This document shows positions 50,184-61,060 of a stretch of 64,000 bases of DNA, piece by piece (within the stretch, counting starts at the first letter, position 1; every line of letters begins with the position of its first letter). Under the pieces are notes generated by a model, which worked only from the letters and a program-made list of their open reading frames with translations, ran no database searches and had not been told where the DNA came from. The DNA comes from Variovorax sp. HW608 (GTDB taxonomy: Bacteria > Pseudomonadota > Gammaproteobacteria > Burkholderiales > Burkholderiaceae_C). The translations under genes and the position numbers were made by a program. Location: the NCBI RefSeq assembly GCF_900090195.1, contig NZ_LT607803.1:4490229-4554228 (forward strand), given 5' to 3'.

Positions 50184-50821
50184 TCACGCTCGCGCTCTCG
50201 AAGGGGCGGATCTTCGAGGAGACCATGCCCCTGCTCGCCGCGGCGGGCATCGAGGTGACGGAAGATCCCGAAAAGTCCCGCAAGCTCATCCTGGCGACGA
50301 CCCGGCCGGACGTTCGCGTCGTGCTGGTGCGCGCCTCGGATGTGCCGACCTACGTGCAGTACGGCGGCGCGGACCTGGGCGTGACCGGGCTCGACGTGCT
50401 GCTCGAACACGGAAACCAGGGCCTGTACCAGCCGCTCGACCTGCGCATCGCCGCCTGCCGCCTCAGCGTCGCGGTGCGCGCAGACTACGACTACGCCTCG
50501 GCCGTGAAGCAGGGTTCGCGCATCAAGGTGGCGACCAAGTACGTGGGCCTGGCCCGCGACTTCTTCGCCAGCAAGGGCGTGCACGTCGACCTGATCAAGC
50601 TCTACGGCAGCATGGAGCTGGCGCCGTTGACCGGGCTCGCGGACGCCATCGTCGACCTGGTCTCGACCGGCAATACCCTCAGGGCCAACCACCTGGTCGA
50701 GGTCGAGCGCATCATGGACATCAGCGCGCGGCTGGTCGTCAACCAGGCGGCGCTCAAGCTCAAGCGCGAAGCGATCCGGCGCATCGTCGACGCGTTCGAG
50801 TCGGCCATTCCTTCCTCGTGA
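50180..50821 (+). CDS. hisG: ATP phosphoribosyltransferase, short form
   Basis: First step of histidine synthesis: joins PRPP and ATP. The 213-residue length marks the short form, which lacks the C-terminal regulatory domain and needs HisZ as partner. Features: [35 protein letters not shown], the PRPP loop in [14 protein letters not shown]. hisZ is not in this window. Start overlaps murA stop by ATGA. Confidence 0.97.
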   Translation: MITLALSKGRIFEETMPLLAAAGIEVTEDPEKSRKLILATTRPDVRVVLVRASDVPTYVQYGGADLGVTGLDVLLEHGNQGLYQPLDLRIAACRLSVAVRADYDYASAVKQGSRIKVATKYVGLARDFFASKGVHVDLIKLYGSMELAPLTGLADAIVDLVSTGNTLRANHLVEVERIMDISARLVVNQAALKLKREAIRRIVDAFESAIPSS

Positions 50822-50828
50822 CCTTGCC

Positions 50829-52145
50829 ATGAACCTGAAAGCCACCCCTTCGCGCCTGTCGACCGCTTCGGCCGGTTTCGAGGCCGAATTCAAGGCGCGC
50901 CTGCATTGGTCCGCCGAGGCGGACGCGGCCATCGAGCAGGTGGTGGCGGACATCCTCGCGGATGTGCAGCGTCGCGGCGACGAGGCGGTGCTGGCGTACA
51001 CGCGCCGCTTCGACCGGCTCGAAGCGGCCGGCATGGAGGCGCTCGAACTCAGCGCCGCCGAATTGCGCAGCGCCTTCGAGTCGCTGCCGGCCGAGCAGCG
51101 CAACGCGCTCGAAGCCGCGGCAAGCCGGGTGCGCAGCTATCACGAGGCGCAGAAGAAGGCGAGCGGCGAAAGCTGGAGCTACCGCGATGCGGACGGCACG
51201 CTGCTGGGCCAGAAGGTCACGCCGCTGGACCGCGTCGGCATCTACGTGCCCGGCGGCAAGGCGGCCTATCCGTCCAGCGTGCTGATGAACGCCATTCCGG
51301 CGCATGTCGCGGGCGTGGCCGAGATCATCATGGTCGTGCCGACGCCGGGTGGGGAGAAGAACCCGCTCGTGCTGGCCGCGGCGCACGTGGCCGGCGTGAG
51401 CCGCGCCTTCACGATCGGCGGCGCCCAGGCGGTGGCGGCACTCGCGTACGGAACGGCCGCGATCCCGGCGGTCGACAAGATCACCGGCCCCGGCAATGCC
51501 TATGTGGCCGCCGCCAAGCGCCGGGTGTTCGGCACGGTCGGCATCGACATGATCGCGGGGCCGAGCGAGATCCTGGTGCTGGCCGACGGCACGACGCCGC
51601 CCGATTGGGTCGCGATGGACCTCTTCAGCCAGGCCGAGCACGACGAGCTCGCGCAGAGCATCCTGCTGTGTCCGGATGCCGCCTACATCGAGCGGGTTCA
51701 GCAGGAGATCGACCGGCTCCTGCCCGCCATGCCGCGCGCGGAGATCATCGCGGCCTCGCTGAACGGGCGTGGTGCACTGATCCAGACCCGCAGCATGGAA
51801 GAGGCCTGCGAGATCAGCAACCGAATCGCGCCCGAACACCTCGAAGTCAGCAGCCGCGAGCCGCATCGCTGGGAGCCGCTGCTCAGGCACGCGGGCGCCA
51901 TCTTCCTTGGCGCGTTCACCAGCGAAAGCCTCGGCGACTACTGCGCGGGCCCGAACCACGTGCTGCCGACCAGCGGCACCGCGCGCTTCAGCTCGCCGCT
52001 GGGCGTCTACGACTTCCAGAAGCGTTCGAGCCTCATCGAAGTCAGCGAAACCGGCGCCCAGGCCTTGGGGCGCGTGGCCGTGACGCTGGCCGAAGGCGAG
52101 GGCCTGACAGCGCACGCGGAAGCGGCGCGAATGCGGATCAAGTGA
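50829..52145 (+). CDS. hisD: histidinol dehydrogenase
   Basis: Oxidises histidinol to histidine in two NAD-dependent steps; zinc enzyme. The 438-residue protein has [34 protein letters not shown] with [10 protein letters not shown], the catalytic Glu-His in [11 protein letters not shown], and [20 protein letters not shown] with the zinc ligands. It begins 7 nt after hisG; its TGA overlaps the ATG of the next small gene. Confidence 0.98.
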   Translation: MNLKATPSRLSTASAGFEAEFKARLHWSAEADAAIEQVVADILADVQRRGDEAVLAYTRRFDRLEAAGMEALELSAAELRSAFESLPAEQRNALEAAASRVRSYHEAQKKASGESWSYRDADGTLLGQKVTPLDRVGIYVPGGKAAYPSSVLMNAIPAHVAGVAEIIMVVPTPGGEKNPLVLAAAHVAGVSRAFTIGGAQAVAALAYGTAAIPAVDKITGPGNAYVAAAKRRVFGTVGIDMIAGPSEILVLADGTTPPDWVAMDLFSQAEHDELAQSILLCPDAAYIERVQQEIDRLLPAMPRAEIIAASLNGRGALIQTRSMEEACEISNRIAPEHLEVSSREPHRWEPLLRHAGAIFLGAFTSESLGDYCAGPNHVLPTSGTARFSSPLGVYDFQKRSSLIEVSETGAQALGRVAVTLAEGEGLTAHAEAARMRIK

Positions 52146-52498
52146 TGTTCTCCCCCAAGCTGCTCGTGTTTGCCGCCTTGGCATTCGCTGCTGCTGGCGC
52201 GCAGGCGATGTCCATCCGCGAACTGCGCACCCTCGAATCCAACGAGAAGGACGGCAAGAACTACGCGAACTACTACCTGGTGGGCGTCATGGAGGGTCTG
52301 CGTGAAGCCAGCGACGCCGACCAGCGCGCGGGGCTCAAGCCGCATTTCTGCGTCAACGGGCGCAAGCTCGAGCCGGCCATGGCGCGCTCGCTCTTCCAGA
52401 CCGAACTGACGCGCAACGCCGACAACTACGAGGCCGACATGCCGGTGCAGCTCGTGCTCGCCGCCGCCCTGCGCAACAGCTACCGCTGCTCGCCCTGA
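52145..52498 (+). CDS. secreted small protein, resembling Rap1a/Tai-type proteins
   Basis: A 117-residue protein with a Sec signal [20 protein letters not shown] (cleavage after AQA, about 22). The mature part reads NYLVGV-like YYLVGVMEGLREASDADQ, then HFCVNGRKLEP and LVLAAALRNSYRCSP. A Y-x-x-G-x-x-x-G motif, a central FC and a C-terminal RC give two cysteines likely bridged, a pattern seen in small periplasmic Rap1a/Tai-type proteins. Membership of that family is inferred only. It sits inside the his operon, TGATG-coupled to hisD and 5 nt before hisC, with no evident role in histidine synthesis. Confidence 0.75.
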   Translation: MFSPKLLVFAALAFAAAGAQAMSIRELRTLESNEKDGKNYANYYLVGVMEGLREASDADQRAGLKPHFCVNGRKLEPAMARSLFQTELTRNADNYEADMPVQLVLAAALRNSYRCSP

Positions 52499-52503
52499 AC
52501 CGA

Positions 52504-53595
52504 ATGACATCCACGATCCAGACGAACCGCGCACTCGACCGCATCCGCGCCGACGTGCAATCGATGCACGCCTACGCCGTCCAGGACGCCCGAGGCATGC
52601 TCAAGCTCGACGCCATGGAGAACCCGCACGGCCTGCCGCCGGCGCTGCAGGCCGCGCTCGGCCGGCGCCTGGGCGCGCTCGCGCTGAACCGCTATCCCGG
52701 CGCGCGCGGCGCCGATCTGCAGCGCGCCCTGGCCGAATACGCCGCCATGCCGGAAGGCTTCTCGCTGATGCTGGGCAACGGCTCGGACGAGCTGATTTCG
52801 CTGCTGGCCATGGCCTGCGATCTGCCGGGTGCGGCCATCCTCGCCCCGGTGCCCGGCTTCGTGATGTACGCGATGAGCGCCCAATTGCAGGGCCTGCGCT
52901 TCGTCGGCGTGCCGCTGACGGCGGACTTCGAACTCGACGAAGGCGCGATGCTGGATGCCATCGCGCGCGAGCAGCCCGCGATCGTCTACCTTGCCTATCC
53001 GAACAACCCCACGGCCAACCTCTGGGACGATGCGGCGATCGAGCGGATCGTGAAGGCGCAGGGCGAGCAGGGCGGCCTGGTCGTCATCGACGAGGCCTAC
53101 CAGCCGTTCGCCGCCAAGAGCTACATCGACCGCGTGACGCGCCACGACCATGTTCTGCTGATGCGGACGCTCAGCAAGTTCGGCCTTGCCGGCGTGCGCC
53201 TCGGGTACATGATGGGCCCGGCCGCGCTGGTGTCGGAGATCGACAAGGTCCGCCCGCCCTACAACGTCAGCGTGCTGAACTGCGAGTGCGCCCTGTTCGC
53301 GCTGGAGCATGCCGACGTGTTCGCCGGGCAGGCGGCGGATATCCGCCGCCAGCGCGCCCGGATCTTCGAGGCCCTCGCGCGGCTGCCCGCCGTGAAGAGC
53401 TGGCCGAGCGAGGCGAACATGATCCTGATCCGCGTGCCCGATGCCGCCAGGACCTTCGAGGGCATGAAGGCCGCCGGCGTGCTGGTCAAGAACGTTTCTA
53501 AAATGCATCCGTTGCTCGCGAACTGCCTGCGGCTGACCGTCGGGACCGCCGACGAGAATGCGCGGATGATCGCGGCGCTGGAATCCTCACTATGA
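52504..53595 (+). CDS. hisC: histidinol-phosphate aminotransferase
   Basis: PLP enzyme that aminates imidazole-acetol phosphate. The 363-residue protein has [58 protein letters not shown] and the PLP lysine in [31 protein letters not shown] is the C-terminal substrate Arg region. It lies 5 nt after the small secreted-protein gene and overlaps hisB by ATGA. Confidence 0.97.
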   Translation: MTSTIQTNRALDRIRADVQSMHAYAVQDARGMLKLDAMENPHGLPPALQAALGRRLGALALNRYPGARGADLQRALAEYAAMPEGFSLMLGNGSDELISLLAMACDLPGAAILAPVPGFVMYAMSAQLQGLRFVGVPLTADFELDEGAMLDAIAREQPAIVYLAYPNNPTANLWDDAAIERIVKAQGEQGGLVVIDEAYQPFAAKSYIDRVTRHDHVLLMRTLSKFGLAGVRLGYMMGPAALVSEIDKVRPPYNVSVLNCECALFALEHADVFAGQAADIRRQRARIFEALARLPAVKSWPSEANMILIRVPDAARTFEGMKAAGVLVKNVSKMHPLLANCLRLTVGTADENARMIAALESSL

Positions 53596-54221
53596 ACACC
53601 CCCACGGCCCCCGAAGCAGTCGTCGCCGCTGGCGCGCGAACCGCGTCCGTCACCCGCAACACGGCCGAGACGAAGATCACGGTCCACGTCAACCTGGACG
53701 GCAGCGGCAAGGCGAAGCTGTCGACCGGGATCGGCTTCTTCGACCACATGCTCGACCAGATCGCCCGCCACGGCCTCATGGATCTGGAAATCGACTGCCA
53801 GGGCGACCTGCACATCGACGGCCACCACACGGTGGAAGACGTCGGCATCACGCTCGGCCAGGCGGTCGCGAAGGCGGTGGGCGACAAGAAGGGCATCCGC
53901 CGCTACGGCCATGCCTACGTGCCGCTCGACGAGGCGCTCAGCCGCGTGGTGATCGACTTCTCGGGCCGCCCCGGACTCGTGATGGACGTGCCTTTCACGA
54001 GCGGCATGATCGGCACCTTCGACACGCAGCTCACCTCCGAGTTTTTCCACGGTTTCGTCAATCACGCATTCGTCACGCTGCACATCGACAACCTCAAAGG
54101 CGTCAATGCGCACCACCAGTGCGAGACGGTGTTCAAGGCCTTCGCCCGCGCGCTGCGCGCGGCGCTGGAGCTCGATCCGCGTTCGGCGGGCGTCATCCCT
54201 TCGACCAAGGGATCGCTCTGA
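53592..54221 (+). CDS. hisB: imidazoleglycerol-phosphate dehydratase
   Basis: A 209-residue monofunctional dehydratase, without the histidinol-phosphatase domain fused in E. coli HisB. Metal-binding motifs are [25 protein letters not shown], and [15 protein letters not shown], with the conserved His and Glu ligands. It makes imidazole-acetol phosphate, the substrate of HisC. Its start overlaps hisC by ATGA. A separate histidinol phosphatase must be encoded elsewhere. Confidence 0.97.
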   Translation: MNTPTAPEAVVAAGARTASVTRNTAETKITVHVNLDGSGKAKLSTGIGFFDHMLDQIARHGLMDLEIDCQGDLHIDGHHTVEDVGITLGQAVAKAVGDKKGIRRYGHAYVPLDEALSRVVIDFSGRPGLVMDVPFTSGMIGTFDTQLTSEFFHGFVNHAFVTLHIDNLKGVNAHHQCETVFKAFARALRAALELDPRSAGVIPSTKGSL

Positions 54222-54252
54222 ACCGGAACCGTTGCTGCACGGAGACTCATCC

Positions 54253-54903
54253 ATGACGAAGAACACTGTGGCCGTGATCGACTACGGCATGGGCAACCTG
54301 CGGTCGGTCTCGCAGGCGGTCCAGCATGCGGCGGATCAGGTCGGGGTCGAGGTGTTCGTCACCTCCGATCCGGACGTGGTGCGCCGCGCCACCCGCGTCG
54401 TGCTGCCGGGGCAGGGCGCGATGCCCGACTGCATGCGCGAGCTGCGCGATTCGGGCCTTCTGGAGCCTGTGCTCGAAGCGGCGGCGAGCAAGCCGCTGTT
54501 CGGCGTCTGCGTCGGCATGCAGATGCTGTTGTCGCACAGCGACGAGGGGCCGACCGAGGGGCTCGGCCTCATCCCGGGCGAGGTCCGGCGCTTCGAACTC
54601 GAGGGCCGCAGGCAGCCCGACGGCAGCCGCTACAAGGTCCCGCAGATGGGATGGAACCAGGTCGCGCAGACGCATCCGCACCCCGTGTGGGCCGGGGTGC
54701 CCGACCAGAGCTACTTCTATTTCGTGCACAGCTTCTATGCCAAGCCTGCCGATCGCGCGCACAGCGTGGGCGAGGCGGACTATGGCGAGCGCTTTACCGC
54801 CGCCGTTGCGCGCGATAATATTTTTGCCACCCAGTTCCACCCCGAGAAGAGCGCCGACCATGGGTTGCAGCTCTATCGAAATTTCCTCCACTGGAATCCT
54901 TGA
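54253..54903 (+). CDS. hisH: imidazole glycerol phosphate synthase, glutaminase subunit
   Basis: Class I glutaminase that supplies ammonia to HisF. In 216 residues it has [26 protein letters not shown], the nucleophile in [11 protein letters not shown] (Cys about 85), and the His-Glu dyad in [17 protein letters not shown] precedes ATG by 8 nt. It follows hisB by 31 nt and is separated from hisA by 136 nt in which no terminator was recognised. Confidence 0.97.
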   Translation: MTKNTVAVIDYGMGNLRSVSQAVQHAADQVGVEVFVTSDPDVVRRATRVVLPGQGAMPDCMRELRDSGLLEPVLEAAASKPLFGVCVGMQMLLSHSDEGPTEGLGLIPGEVRRFELEGRRQPDGSRYKVPQMGWNQVAQTHPHPVWAGVPDQSYFYFVHSFYAKPADRAHSVGEADYGERFTAAVARDNIFATQFHPEKSADHGLQLYRNFLHWNP

Positions 54904-55039
54904 GGCAGCAGACGCATCGACCGACCGGCCCGGACCGCCGATGCGCACGCCGGATTCTGGGTACGATTGCCGCCTTCCACTCCCTCACCCCGCTTAGATT
55001 TCCCGCGACTCCATCGCTCGTTCCAAGCAATCCCGCACC

Positions 55040-55786
55040 ATGCTCCTCATTCCTGCGATCGACCTCAAAGATGGCCACTGCGTTCGCCTCAAGCAGGGCG
55101 ATATGGACCAGTCGACCACGTTCAGCGAAGATCCCGCCGCGATGGCACGCAAGTGGCTGGACGCCGGTGCAAGGCGGCTGCATCTCGTCGACCTGAACGG
55201 CGCGTTCGCGGGCAAGCCGCAGAATCACGCGGCGATCAAGGCCATCCTGAGGGAAGTGGGCGATGACATCCCGGTGCAGCTCGGCGGCGGGATTCGCGAT
55301 CTCGACACCATCGAGCGCTACATCGACGACGGTCTGCGCTACGTGATCATCGGCACCGCCGCGGTCAAGAACCCCGGCTTCCTCAAGGATGCGTGCAGCG
55401 CCTTCGGCGGCCACATCATCGTCGGCCTGGACGCCAAGGACGGCAAGGTGGCGACCGACGGCTGGAGCAAGCTGACCGGCCACGAAGTGGCCGATCTCGG
55501 CAAGAAGTTCGAGGACTACGGCGTCGAGTCGATCATCTACACCGACATCGGCCGCGACGGCATGCTCTCGGGCATCAACATCGAAGCCACGGTGCGCCTG
55601 GCGCAGGCGCTGACCATTCCGGTCATCGCATCGGGCGGGCTGTCGAACATGGCCGACATCGAGAAGCTCTGCGCCATCGAGGACGAGGGCGTCGAAGGCG
55701 TGATCTGCGGCCGTGCGATCTATTCGGGCGACCTCGACTTCGCGGCCGCGCAGGCCCGCGCCGACGAACTGGCCGACGCGGCCTGA
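55040..55786 (+). CDS. hisA: ProFAR isomerase
   Basis: Amadori isomerase of histidine synthesis, a TIM barrel of 248 residues. The catalytic Asp residues are in [18 protein letters not shown] (Asp 8) and [14 protein letters not shown] (about Asp 175). [12 protein letters not shown] and [13 protein letters not shown] form the phosphate-binding loops. In relatives hisA is followed at once by hisF; here three other genes intervene. Confidence 0.97.
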   Translation: MLLIPAIDLKDGHCVRLKQGDMDQSTTFSEDPAAMARKWLDAGARRLHLVDLNGAFAGKPQNHAAIKAILREVGDDIPVQLGGGIRDLDTIERYIDDGLRYVIIGTAAVKNPGFLKDACSAFGGHIIVGLDAKDGKVATDGWSKLTGHEVADLGKKFEDYGVESIIYTDIGRDGMLSGINIEATVRLAQALTIPVIASGGLSNMADIEKLCAIEDEGVEGVICGRAIYSGDLDFAAAQARADELADAA

Positions 55787-55799
55787 CGCTTCGCCGCGC

Positions 55800-56738
55800 T
55801 CATTCCGAGCGCACGGCCATCGTCTGGATGATGGTCTCGAGCTGGGGGCTCATCGGCAGGTTCAGCGCCGTGCCCGACGGCAGCTTGCGCAGGAACCAGC
55901 GCTTGTACTGCCGCTCGATCTCGCCGTCCTCCGCCAGATCGTGGAAGGTGTCGTTCACGACCCGCGTCATCTGCGGATCGTCCTTCCGGTACATCACGCC
56001 ATACGGGTCGTACGAAAGGAATTCGCCCACGACCTCGTAGCTGCTTTCGCCGCCGCTCCCGCCCCGGTCCTGCGCGATCAGGCCGTAGAGCAGCACGTCA
56101 TCGGTCGCGAACGCCTCGGCCTTGCCGGACTTCACGAGCGCGAAAGACTCGGCGTGGTCGCGCGAGGCCAGCAGGTTCATGCCGATCCTGAAGCGCGCGG
56201 CGATGTCGCGCATGGTCTTCTCGTTGGTCGTGCCGCTGGTGACCGCGACGGCGCGGCCGCCCAGGTCCCGGAACGACCGGATCGGCGAGTCCTTGCGCAC
56301 CAGGAGCTTGGTGCCCGAGACGAAGATCGTCGGCGAGAACGCGACCCGCTTCTGCCGCTCCAGGTTGCTGGTGGTCGAGCCGCATTCGAGGTCCACCTGT
56401 CCGCTGACCACCGCATCGATGCGCGATTCCGCGGTCACCGGCACCCATTTCGTCGCCAGCGTCTTGTGCACCGCGTCGCTCATGGCTTCCACCAGCGCCT
56501 TGCACAGCTCGATGGAATAGCCGATCGGCTCGTTGCGCGGCGACAGGAACGAGAACGGGATCGACGATTCGCGGTAGCCGATGGTCACGGCGCCCGCGTC
56601 GCGCACCTTCGCCAGCGTGCCGGTGAGCGCGGCGGGCGTTGTCGGCGTCGGCTCGGTCTGCGCCGAGGCCTGCGGCACGAAGCCGGCGAGGCCCATCCAC
56701 AGGGCCGCGATGGCCGGCAGCATCCGCACGAGCGTCAT
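55800..56738 (-). CDS. periplasmic amino-acid binding protein (family 3, GltI-like)
   Basis: A 312-residue protein with a Sec signal (MTLVRMLPAIAALWMGLAGF, cleavage near ASA-Q, about 27). The mature part is a family 3 solute-binding protein: GAVTIGYRESSIPFSFLS, PIGYSIELCKALVEAM, VDLECGSTTSNLERQ, and VAVTSGTTNEKT, as in glutamate/aspartate-binding GltI-type proteins. No ABC permease or ATPase is adjacent; instead it lies 8 nt downstream of a dctA-type symporter on the same strand. It may serve a distant ABC system or act in sensing. Two cysteines in the mature part. Confidence 0.88.
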   Translation of the reverse strand: MTLVRMLPAIAALWMGLAGFVPQASAQTEPTPTTPAALTGTLAKVRDAGAVTIGYRESSIPFSFLSPRNEPIGYSIELCKALVEAMSDAVHKTLATKWVPVTAESRIDAVVSGQVDLECGSTTSNLERQKRVAFSPTIFVSGTKLLVRKDSPIRSFRDLGGRAVAVTSGTTNEKTMRDIAARFRIGMNLLASRDHAESFALVKSGKAEAFATDDVLLYGLIAQDRGGSGGESSYEVVGEFLSYDPYGVMYRKDDPQMTRVVNDTFHDLAEDGEIERQYKRWFLRKLPSGTALNLPMSPQLETIIQTMAVRSE

Positions 56739-56746
56739 GATGGGCC

Positions 56747-58054
56747 TCAGGCGTGCATCGGGTGGGCGAGCGTGGCCGCGCTCTCCGCGTCCATGGAGCG
56801 CGCGTTGGCGTCGGCCTCGGTCTCGGTCAGCAGCTCGCCTTCCCACTTGGCGACCACCGCGGTGGCGATCGAATTGCCCACCGCGTTGGTGGCCGAGCGG
56901 CCCATGTCCAGGAAGGTGTCCACGCCGAGGATCAGCAGCAGCCCGGCCTCCGGGATGTTGAACTGGTTCAGCGTCGCCGCGATCACCACCAGCGAGGCGC
57001 GCGGCACGCCGGCCATGCCCTTGGAGGTCAGCATCAGGATCAGCAGCATCGTGATCTGGGTGCCGATCGTGAGAGGGATGTCGTAGGCCTGCGCGATGAA
57101 GAGCACCGCGAAGGTGCAGTACATCATCGAGCCGTCGAGGTTGAAGGAATAGCCCATCGGCATCACGAAGCTCGAGATCTTGCGCTTGACGCCGAAGCGG
57201 TCGAGCGCCACCAGGATCTTCGGGTACGCCGCCTCCGAGCTCGCGGTGGCGAACGACAGCAGGAAGGGCTCGCGGATGTACTGCAGCAGCTTCACGATGC
57301 GCGGGCCGAGGAACACGAACCCGGCCAAGGCCAAGAGGCTCCACAGCAGGAAGAGGCTCAGATAGAAGCCGCCCATGAACACCGCGAACTTGATCAGGAT
57401 ATCGAGGCCGTTGACCGCCACCGTCGCAGCCATGGCCGCCAGCACCGCGAGCGGCGCCAACTTCATCACGTAGCCGGTGATCTTGAGCATGGCGTGCGAC
57501 AGCTCGTCGATCGAGGCGACCAGCGTCTTGCCCTTGTCGCCGAGCGAGGCCAGGGCGACGCCGAAGAACATCGAGAACACCACGATCTGCAGGATCTCGT
57601 TGTTCGCGAGCGCCTCCACGAAGGATCTCGGCACCATGTGGGAGATGAAATCCTTCAGCGTGAACTTGGCAGTCGCGAGGTTCGCCGAGGCGCCGATGTC
57701 GGGCAGCGGCAACCCCAGGTTGTGTCCCGGCTGCAGCAGGTTGGCCATGACGAGGCCCAGCACCAGCGAGACCAGCGACGCGGTGATGAACCACGCCAGT
57801 GCCTTGCCGAACACCCGCCCCACCGATGCGGCGTCGCCCATGTGCGCGATGCCCACCACCAGCGTGGAGAACACCAGCGGGCCGATCAGCATCTTGATGA
57901 GCCGCAGGAACACGTCCGAGACGATCGAGATGTAGCCCGCGATCTCCGCCGCCGTCCGCTTGTTGGGGAAATTCACGAAGACCATGTAACCCACGATGAT
58001 CCCGATCACCATCGCGATCAGGATCCAGGCGGCGGGCGGCAGCTTTTTTCTCAT
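56747..58054 (-). CDS. dicarboxylate/amino acid:cation symporter (DAACS family)
   Basis: A 435-residue secondary transporter related to DctA and GltP. It has about eight hydrophobic segments, two hairpins, and the family motifs SEAAYPKILVALDRFG, the re-entrant serine-rich ATASSEAA, MGYSFNLDGSMMYCT, and TSKGMAGVPRASLV with AVGNSIATAVVAKWEGEL. Substrate is C4-dicarboxylates or glutamate/aspartate; sequence cannot decide. It is the first gene of a two-gene minus-strand unit inserted between hisA and hisF. Confidence 0.92.
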   Translation of the reverse strand: MRKKLPPAAWILIAMVIGIIVGYMVFVNFPNKRTAAEIAGYISIVSDVFLRLIKMLIGPLVFSTLVVGIAHMGDAASVGRVFGKALAWFITASLVSLVLGLVMANLLQPGHNLGLPLPDIGASANLATAKFTLKDFISHMVPRSFVEALANNEILQIVVFSMFFGVALASLGDKGKTLVASIDELSHAMLKITGYVMKLAPLAVLAAMAATVAVNGLDILIKFAVFMGGFYLSLFLLWSLLALAGFVFLGPRIVKLLQYIREPFLLSFATASSEAAYPKILVALDRFGVKRKISSFVMPMGYSFNLDGSMMYCTFAVLFIAQAYDIPLTIGTQITMLLILMLTSKGMAGVPRASLVVIAATLNQFNIPEAGLLLILGVDTFLDMGRSATNAVGNSIATAVVAKWEGELLTETEADANARSMDAESAATLAHPMHA

Positions 58055-58174
58055 GGGTTCTCCTGGTGACGGGACCGGCGAGTCGCTCCTGGCCGACGAC
58101 CGCCTCCGCGAGCGTCTGCCGATGAGATTTCAAGCGAAAACAGCGCCGGCCGCAATCCCGGCGCGGGCCAAACC

Positions 58175-58180
58175 TAAAAT
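58175..58180 (+). promoter_or_regulatory. -10 box of the mutarotase gene, possible leaderless start
   Basis: TAAAAT in AACCTAAAATCGGGCCATG ends six nucleotides before the ATG at 58187, which would make the A of ATG the +1 base. No ribosome site is possible in so short a leader. The -35 is poor. Confidence 0.45.
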
Positions 58181-58186
58181 CGGGCC

Positions 58187-59029
58187 ATGTCCGTCCAAAC
58201 GTCGATCTTTCGCGGCCAGCCGGTGGTGCGCTTCGCGCTGTCCGGCGGCGACAGCTGCATGGTGGCGCTGCACGGCGCGCATGTGCTGTCCTGGATGACG
58301 GCCGACGGCGTCGAGCGGCTCTACCTGAGCCCCGACGCGCGCTTCGACGGCCAGAGTGCCATCCGCGGCGGCGTGCCGATCTGCTGGCCGCAGTTCAACA
58401 TGCGCGGCCCCCTGCCCAAGCACGGCTTCGTGCGCAATGTCGCCTGGCAGGCGGAAGCCGTCGAGGTGAACGGCAGGCACGCGACCGCCACCCTCGCGCT
58501 GCACGACGACGCCGCGACGCGGGCGATCTGGCCGCATTCGTTCCGGGCGCGTCTCGTCGTCACGCTGGAGCCGCATTCGCTGCGGCTGGCGCTCGCGATC
58601 GGCAACACCGGCAGCGGGCCGTGGTCGTTCGCCGCGGCGCTTCATTCCTATCTGCGCGTCGACGACGTCACGGCGGCCCGGCTCGAGGGCCTGCAAGGCG
58701 CCAACCGCTGGGACGCGGTGCGCGACGACCGCCATGTGGATGTGGCGCCGGCGCTTCGCTTCGGCAGCGAATTCGATAGCGTCTATGCGTCCCCCGCGCA
58801 GCCGCTGCGCCTCGTTCAGCCGTCCGGCACGCTCGAAATCGCCCAGAGCGCGAGCTGCACAGAAACCGTGGTGTGGAACCCCGGTCCGGCCTTGAGCGCC
58901 AAGCTCGACGACCTGCCGGACGACGGCTGGCGCCACATGCTGTGCGTCGAGGCCGCGCGCATCGACGAGTCCGTTCTGCTGGCGCCCGGTGCGCAGTGGC
59001 AGTGCTGGCAGCAGCTCACCGTCTCCTGA
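58187..59029 (+). CDS. D-hexose-6-phosphate mutarotase (YeaD-like)
   Basis: Aldose-1-epimerase fold of 280 residues, related to YeaD and eukaryotic glucose-6-phosphate 1-epimerase. Visible: [32 protein letters not shown] with the substrate-binding Arg, [15 protein letters not shown] with the catalytic His, LHSYLRVDD and ETVVWNPGP. It interconverts anomers of phosphorylated hexose. Divergent from the symporter gene and 20 nt upstream of hisF on the same strand, so hisFIE may be transcribed from its promoter. Confidence 0.92.
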   Translation: MSVQTSIFRGQPVVRFALSGGDSCMVALHGAHVLSWMTADGVERLYLSPDARFDGQSAIRGGVPICWPQFNMRGPLPKHGFVRNVAWQAEAVEVNGRHATATLALHDDAATRAIWPHSFRARLVVTLEPHSLRLALAIGNTGSGPWSFAAALHSYLRVDDVTAARLEGLQGANRWDAVRDDRHVDVAPALRFGSEFDSVYASPAQPLRLVQPSGTLEIAQSASCTETVVWNPGPALSAKLDDLPDDGWRHMLCVEAARIDESVLLAPGAQWQCWQQLTVS

Positions 59030-59049
59030 ATCCTTGTCCTGAATCTCCC

Positions 59050-59829
<780 letters not shown>

Positions 59830-59861
59830 CCGACTGCCGGCGGTGTGGCCTCTATTGCACC

Positions 59862-59867
59862 GACAAT
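59862..59867 (+). promoter_or_regulatory. -10-like box before hisI, possible leaderless start
   Basis: GACAAT ends six nucleotides before the hisI ATG. It lies in the small inverted repeat CTATTG-N6-CAATAG (59852-59869). No Shine-Dalgarno sequence precedes hisI. Either an internal promoter or chance; the match to TATAAT is four of six. Confidence 0.3.
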
Positions 59868-59873
59868 AGGCGA

Positions 59874-60275
59874 ATGGACTGGTTGGACGAAGTGAAGTGG
59901 GACGCGAACGGCCTCGTGCCGGTCATCGCGCAGGAACGCGGCAGCAACGACGTGCTGATGTTCGCCTGGATGAATCGCGAGGCGCTGGCCAAGACCGCGG
60001 AGACCGGCCGTGCCGTGTATTTCAGCCGGTCGCGCGCCAGGCTCTGGTTCAAGGGCGAGGAGTCGGGCCACGTCCAGACCGTGCACGAGATCCGGCTCGA
60101 CTGCGACAACGATGTCGTGCTGCTCAAGGTCACGCAGCAGGGCCACGAGCCGGGCATTGCCTGCCATACCGGCCGTCACAGCTGCTTTTTCAGCAAGTAC
60201 GAGAATGGCCGCTGGGTCGTGACCGAACCGGTCCTGAAAGACCCCGCATCGATCTACACACCGACTCCAAGATGA
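59874..60275 (+). CDS. hisI: phosphoribosyl-AMP cyclohydrolase
   Basis: Zinc enzyme opening the purine ring of phosphoribosyl-AMP. The 133-residue monofunctional form has [18 protein letters not shown], the metal-binding [17 protein letters not shown], and [10 protein letters not shown] with the zinc cysteines. It is separate from HisE, unlike the fused E. coli protein. 44 nt after hisF and ATGA-coupled to hisE. Confidence 0.97.
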   Translation: MDWLDEVKWDANGLVPVIAQERGSNDVLMFAWMNREALAKTAETGRAVYFSRSRARLWFKGEESGHVQTVHEIRLDCDNDVVLLKVTQQGHEPGIACHTGRHSCFFSKYENGRWVVTEPVLKDPASIYTPTPR

Positions 60276-60661
60276 GCACCGACACCCCAGGGCGGAATGC
60301 CGAGGACGCGCTGGCGCGTCTCGCCGCCGTCATCGAAAGCCGCCTGCCTGCGCGCGGCGGCGACCCCGAGAAGAGCTATGTTGCCCGGCTGCTGCACCGC
60401 GGCCCGGATGCGTTCCTCAAGAAGATCGGCGAGGAAGCGACCGAGGTCGTCATGGCCGCGAAAGACGCCGACCATGGCGGCGATCGCACGAAACTGGTGA
60501 ACGAAGTCGCCGATTTGTGGTTCCACAGCATGATCGCCCTCGCGCACTACGGCTTTGCGCCGAGCGACGTGGTGGCGGAACTCGAGCGCCGCGAAGGCAC
60601 CAGCGGGATCGAGGAAAAGGCCCTGCGCAAGGCGCAGGTGCGCGAAGCTTCGAACGATTGA
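60272..60661 (+). CDS. hisE: phosphoribosyl-ATP pyrophosphatase
   Basis: Hydrolyses phosphoribosyl-ATP to phosphoribosyl-AMP. The 129-residue all-alpha protein has the MazG-like motif [20 protein letters not shown] with [11 protein letters not shown] and [16 protein letters not shown], carrying the E-x-x-E and E-x-x-D metal ligands. It ends the his cluster and overlaps hisI by ATGA. Confidence 0.97.
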   Translation: MSTDTPGRNAEDALARLAAVIESRLPARGGDPEKSYVARLLHRGPDAFLKKIGEEATEVVMAAKDADHGGDRTKLVNEVADLWFHSMIALAHYGFAPSDVVAELERREGTSGIEEKALRKAQVREASND

Positions 60662-60670
60662 GAGGACACC

Positions 60671-61060
60671 ATGCCCAACGACATCGTCACCGTGGACCCT
60701 GATGACTCGCTCAAGACCTGGGGCTGGGTCAGCTACATCCTGCACCTGGTGGTGGCCGTGGGCGCCGTGCTGCCGGGCGCCCAGGCCTCGATCGGGCTTT
60801 TGCTGATCGCGCTCATCGTCGACCTGGTCAAGCGCGACGATGCCGCCGGCACCTGGCAGGCGTCGCATTTCAGCTGGCGCATCCGCTCCGTGCTCTGGGC
60901 CGGCCTGCTGTATGTGCTGACCTCCTGGCTGTGGCTGCTGTTTCTGGTGCCGGGCTGGGCTGCCTGGGCACTCATTTCCCTCTGGTTCCTCTATCGCATC
61001 GTCAAGGGGATGGTGCGAATGAATGCGGGCCGATCCATGGAGCCGTCCGATGTCCTCTGA
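60671..61060 (+). CDS. DUF4870-like membrane protein
   Basis: A 129-residue protein with three or four hydrophobic segments (about 18-36, 42-54, 73-95, 96-112) and the DUF4870-like stretch HFSWRIRSVLWAGLLY. Function unknown. It starts 9 nt after hisE (GAGAGGA-like GAGAGGACACC before ATG), and its last codons overlap the HIT gene in another frame, so all three are probably co-transcribed. Confidence 0.8.
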   Translation: MPNDIVTVDPDDSLKTWGWVSYILHLVVAVGAVLPGAQASIGLLLIALIVDLVKRDDAAGTWQASHFSWRIRSVLWAGLLYVLTSWLWLLFLVPGWAAWALISLWFLYRIVKGMVRMNAGRSMEPSDVL

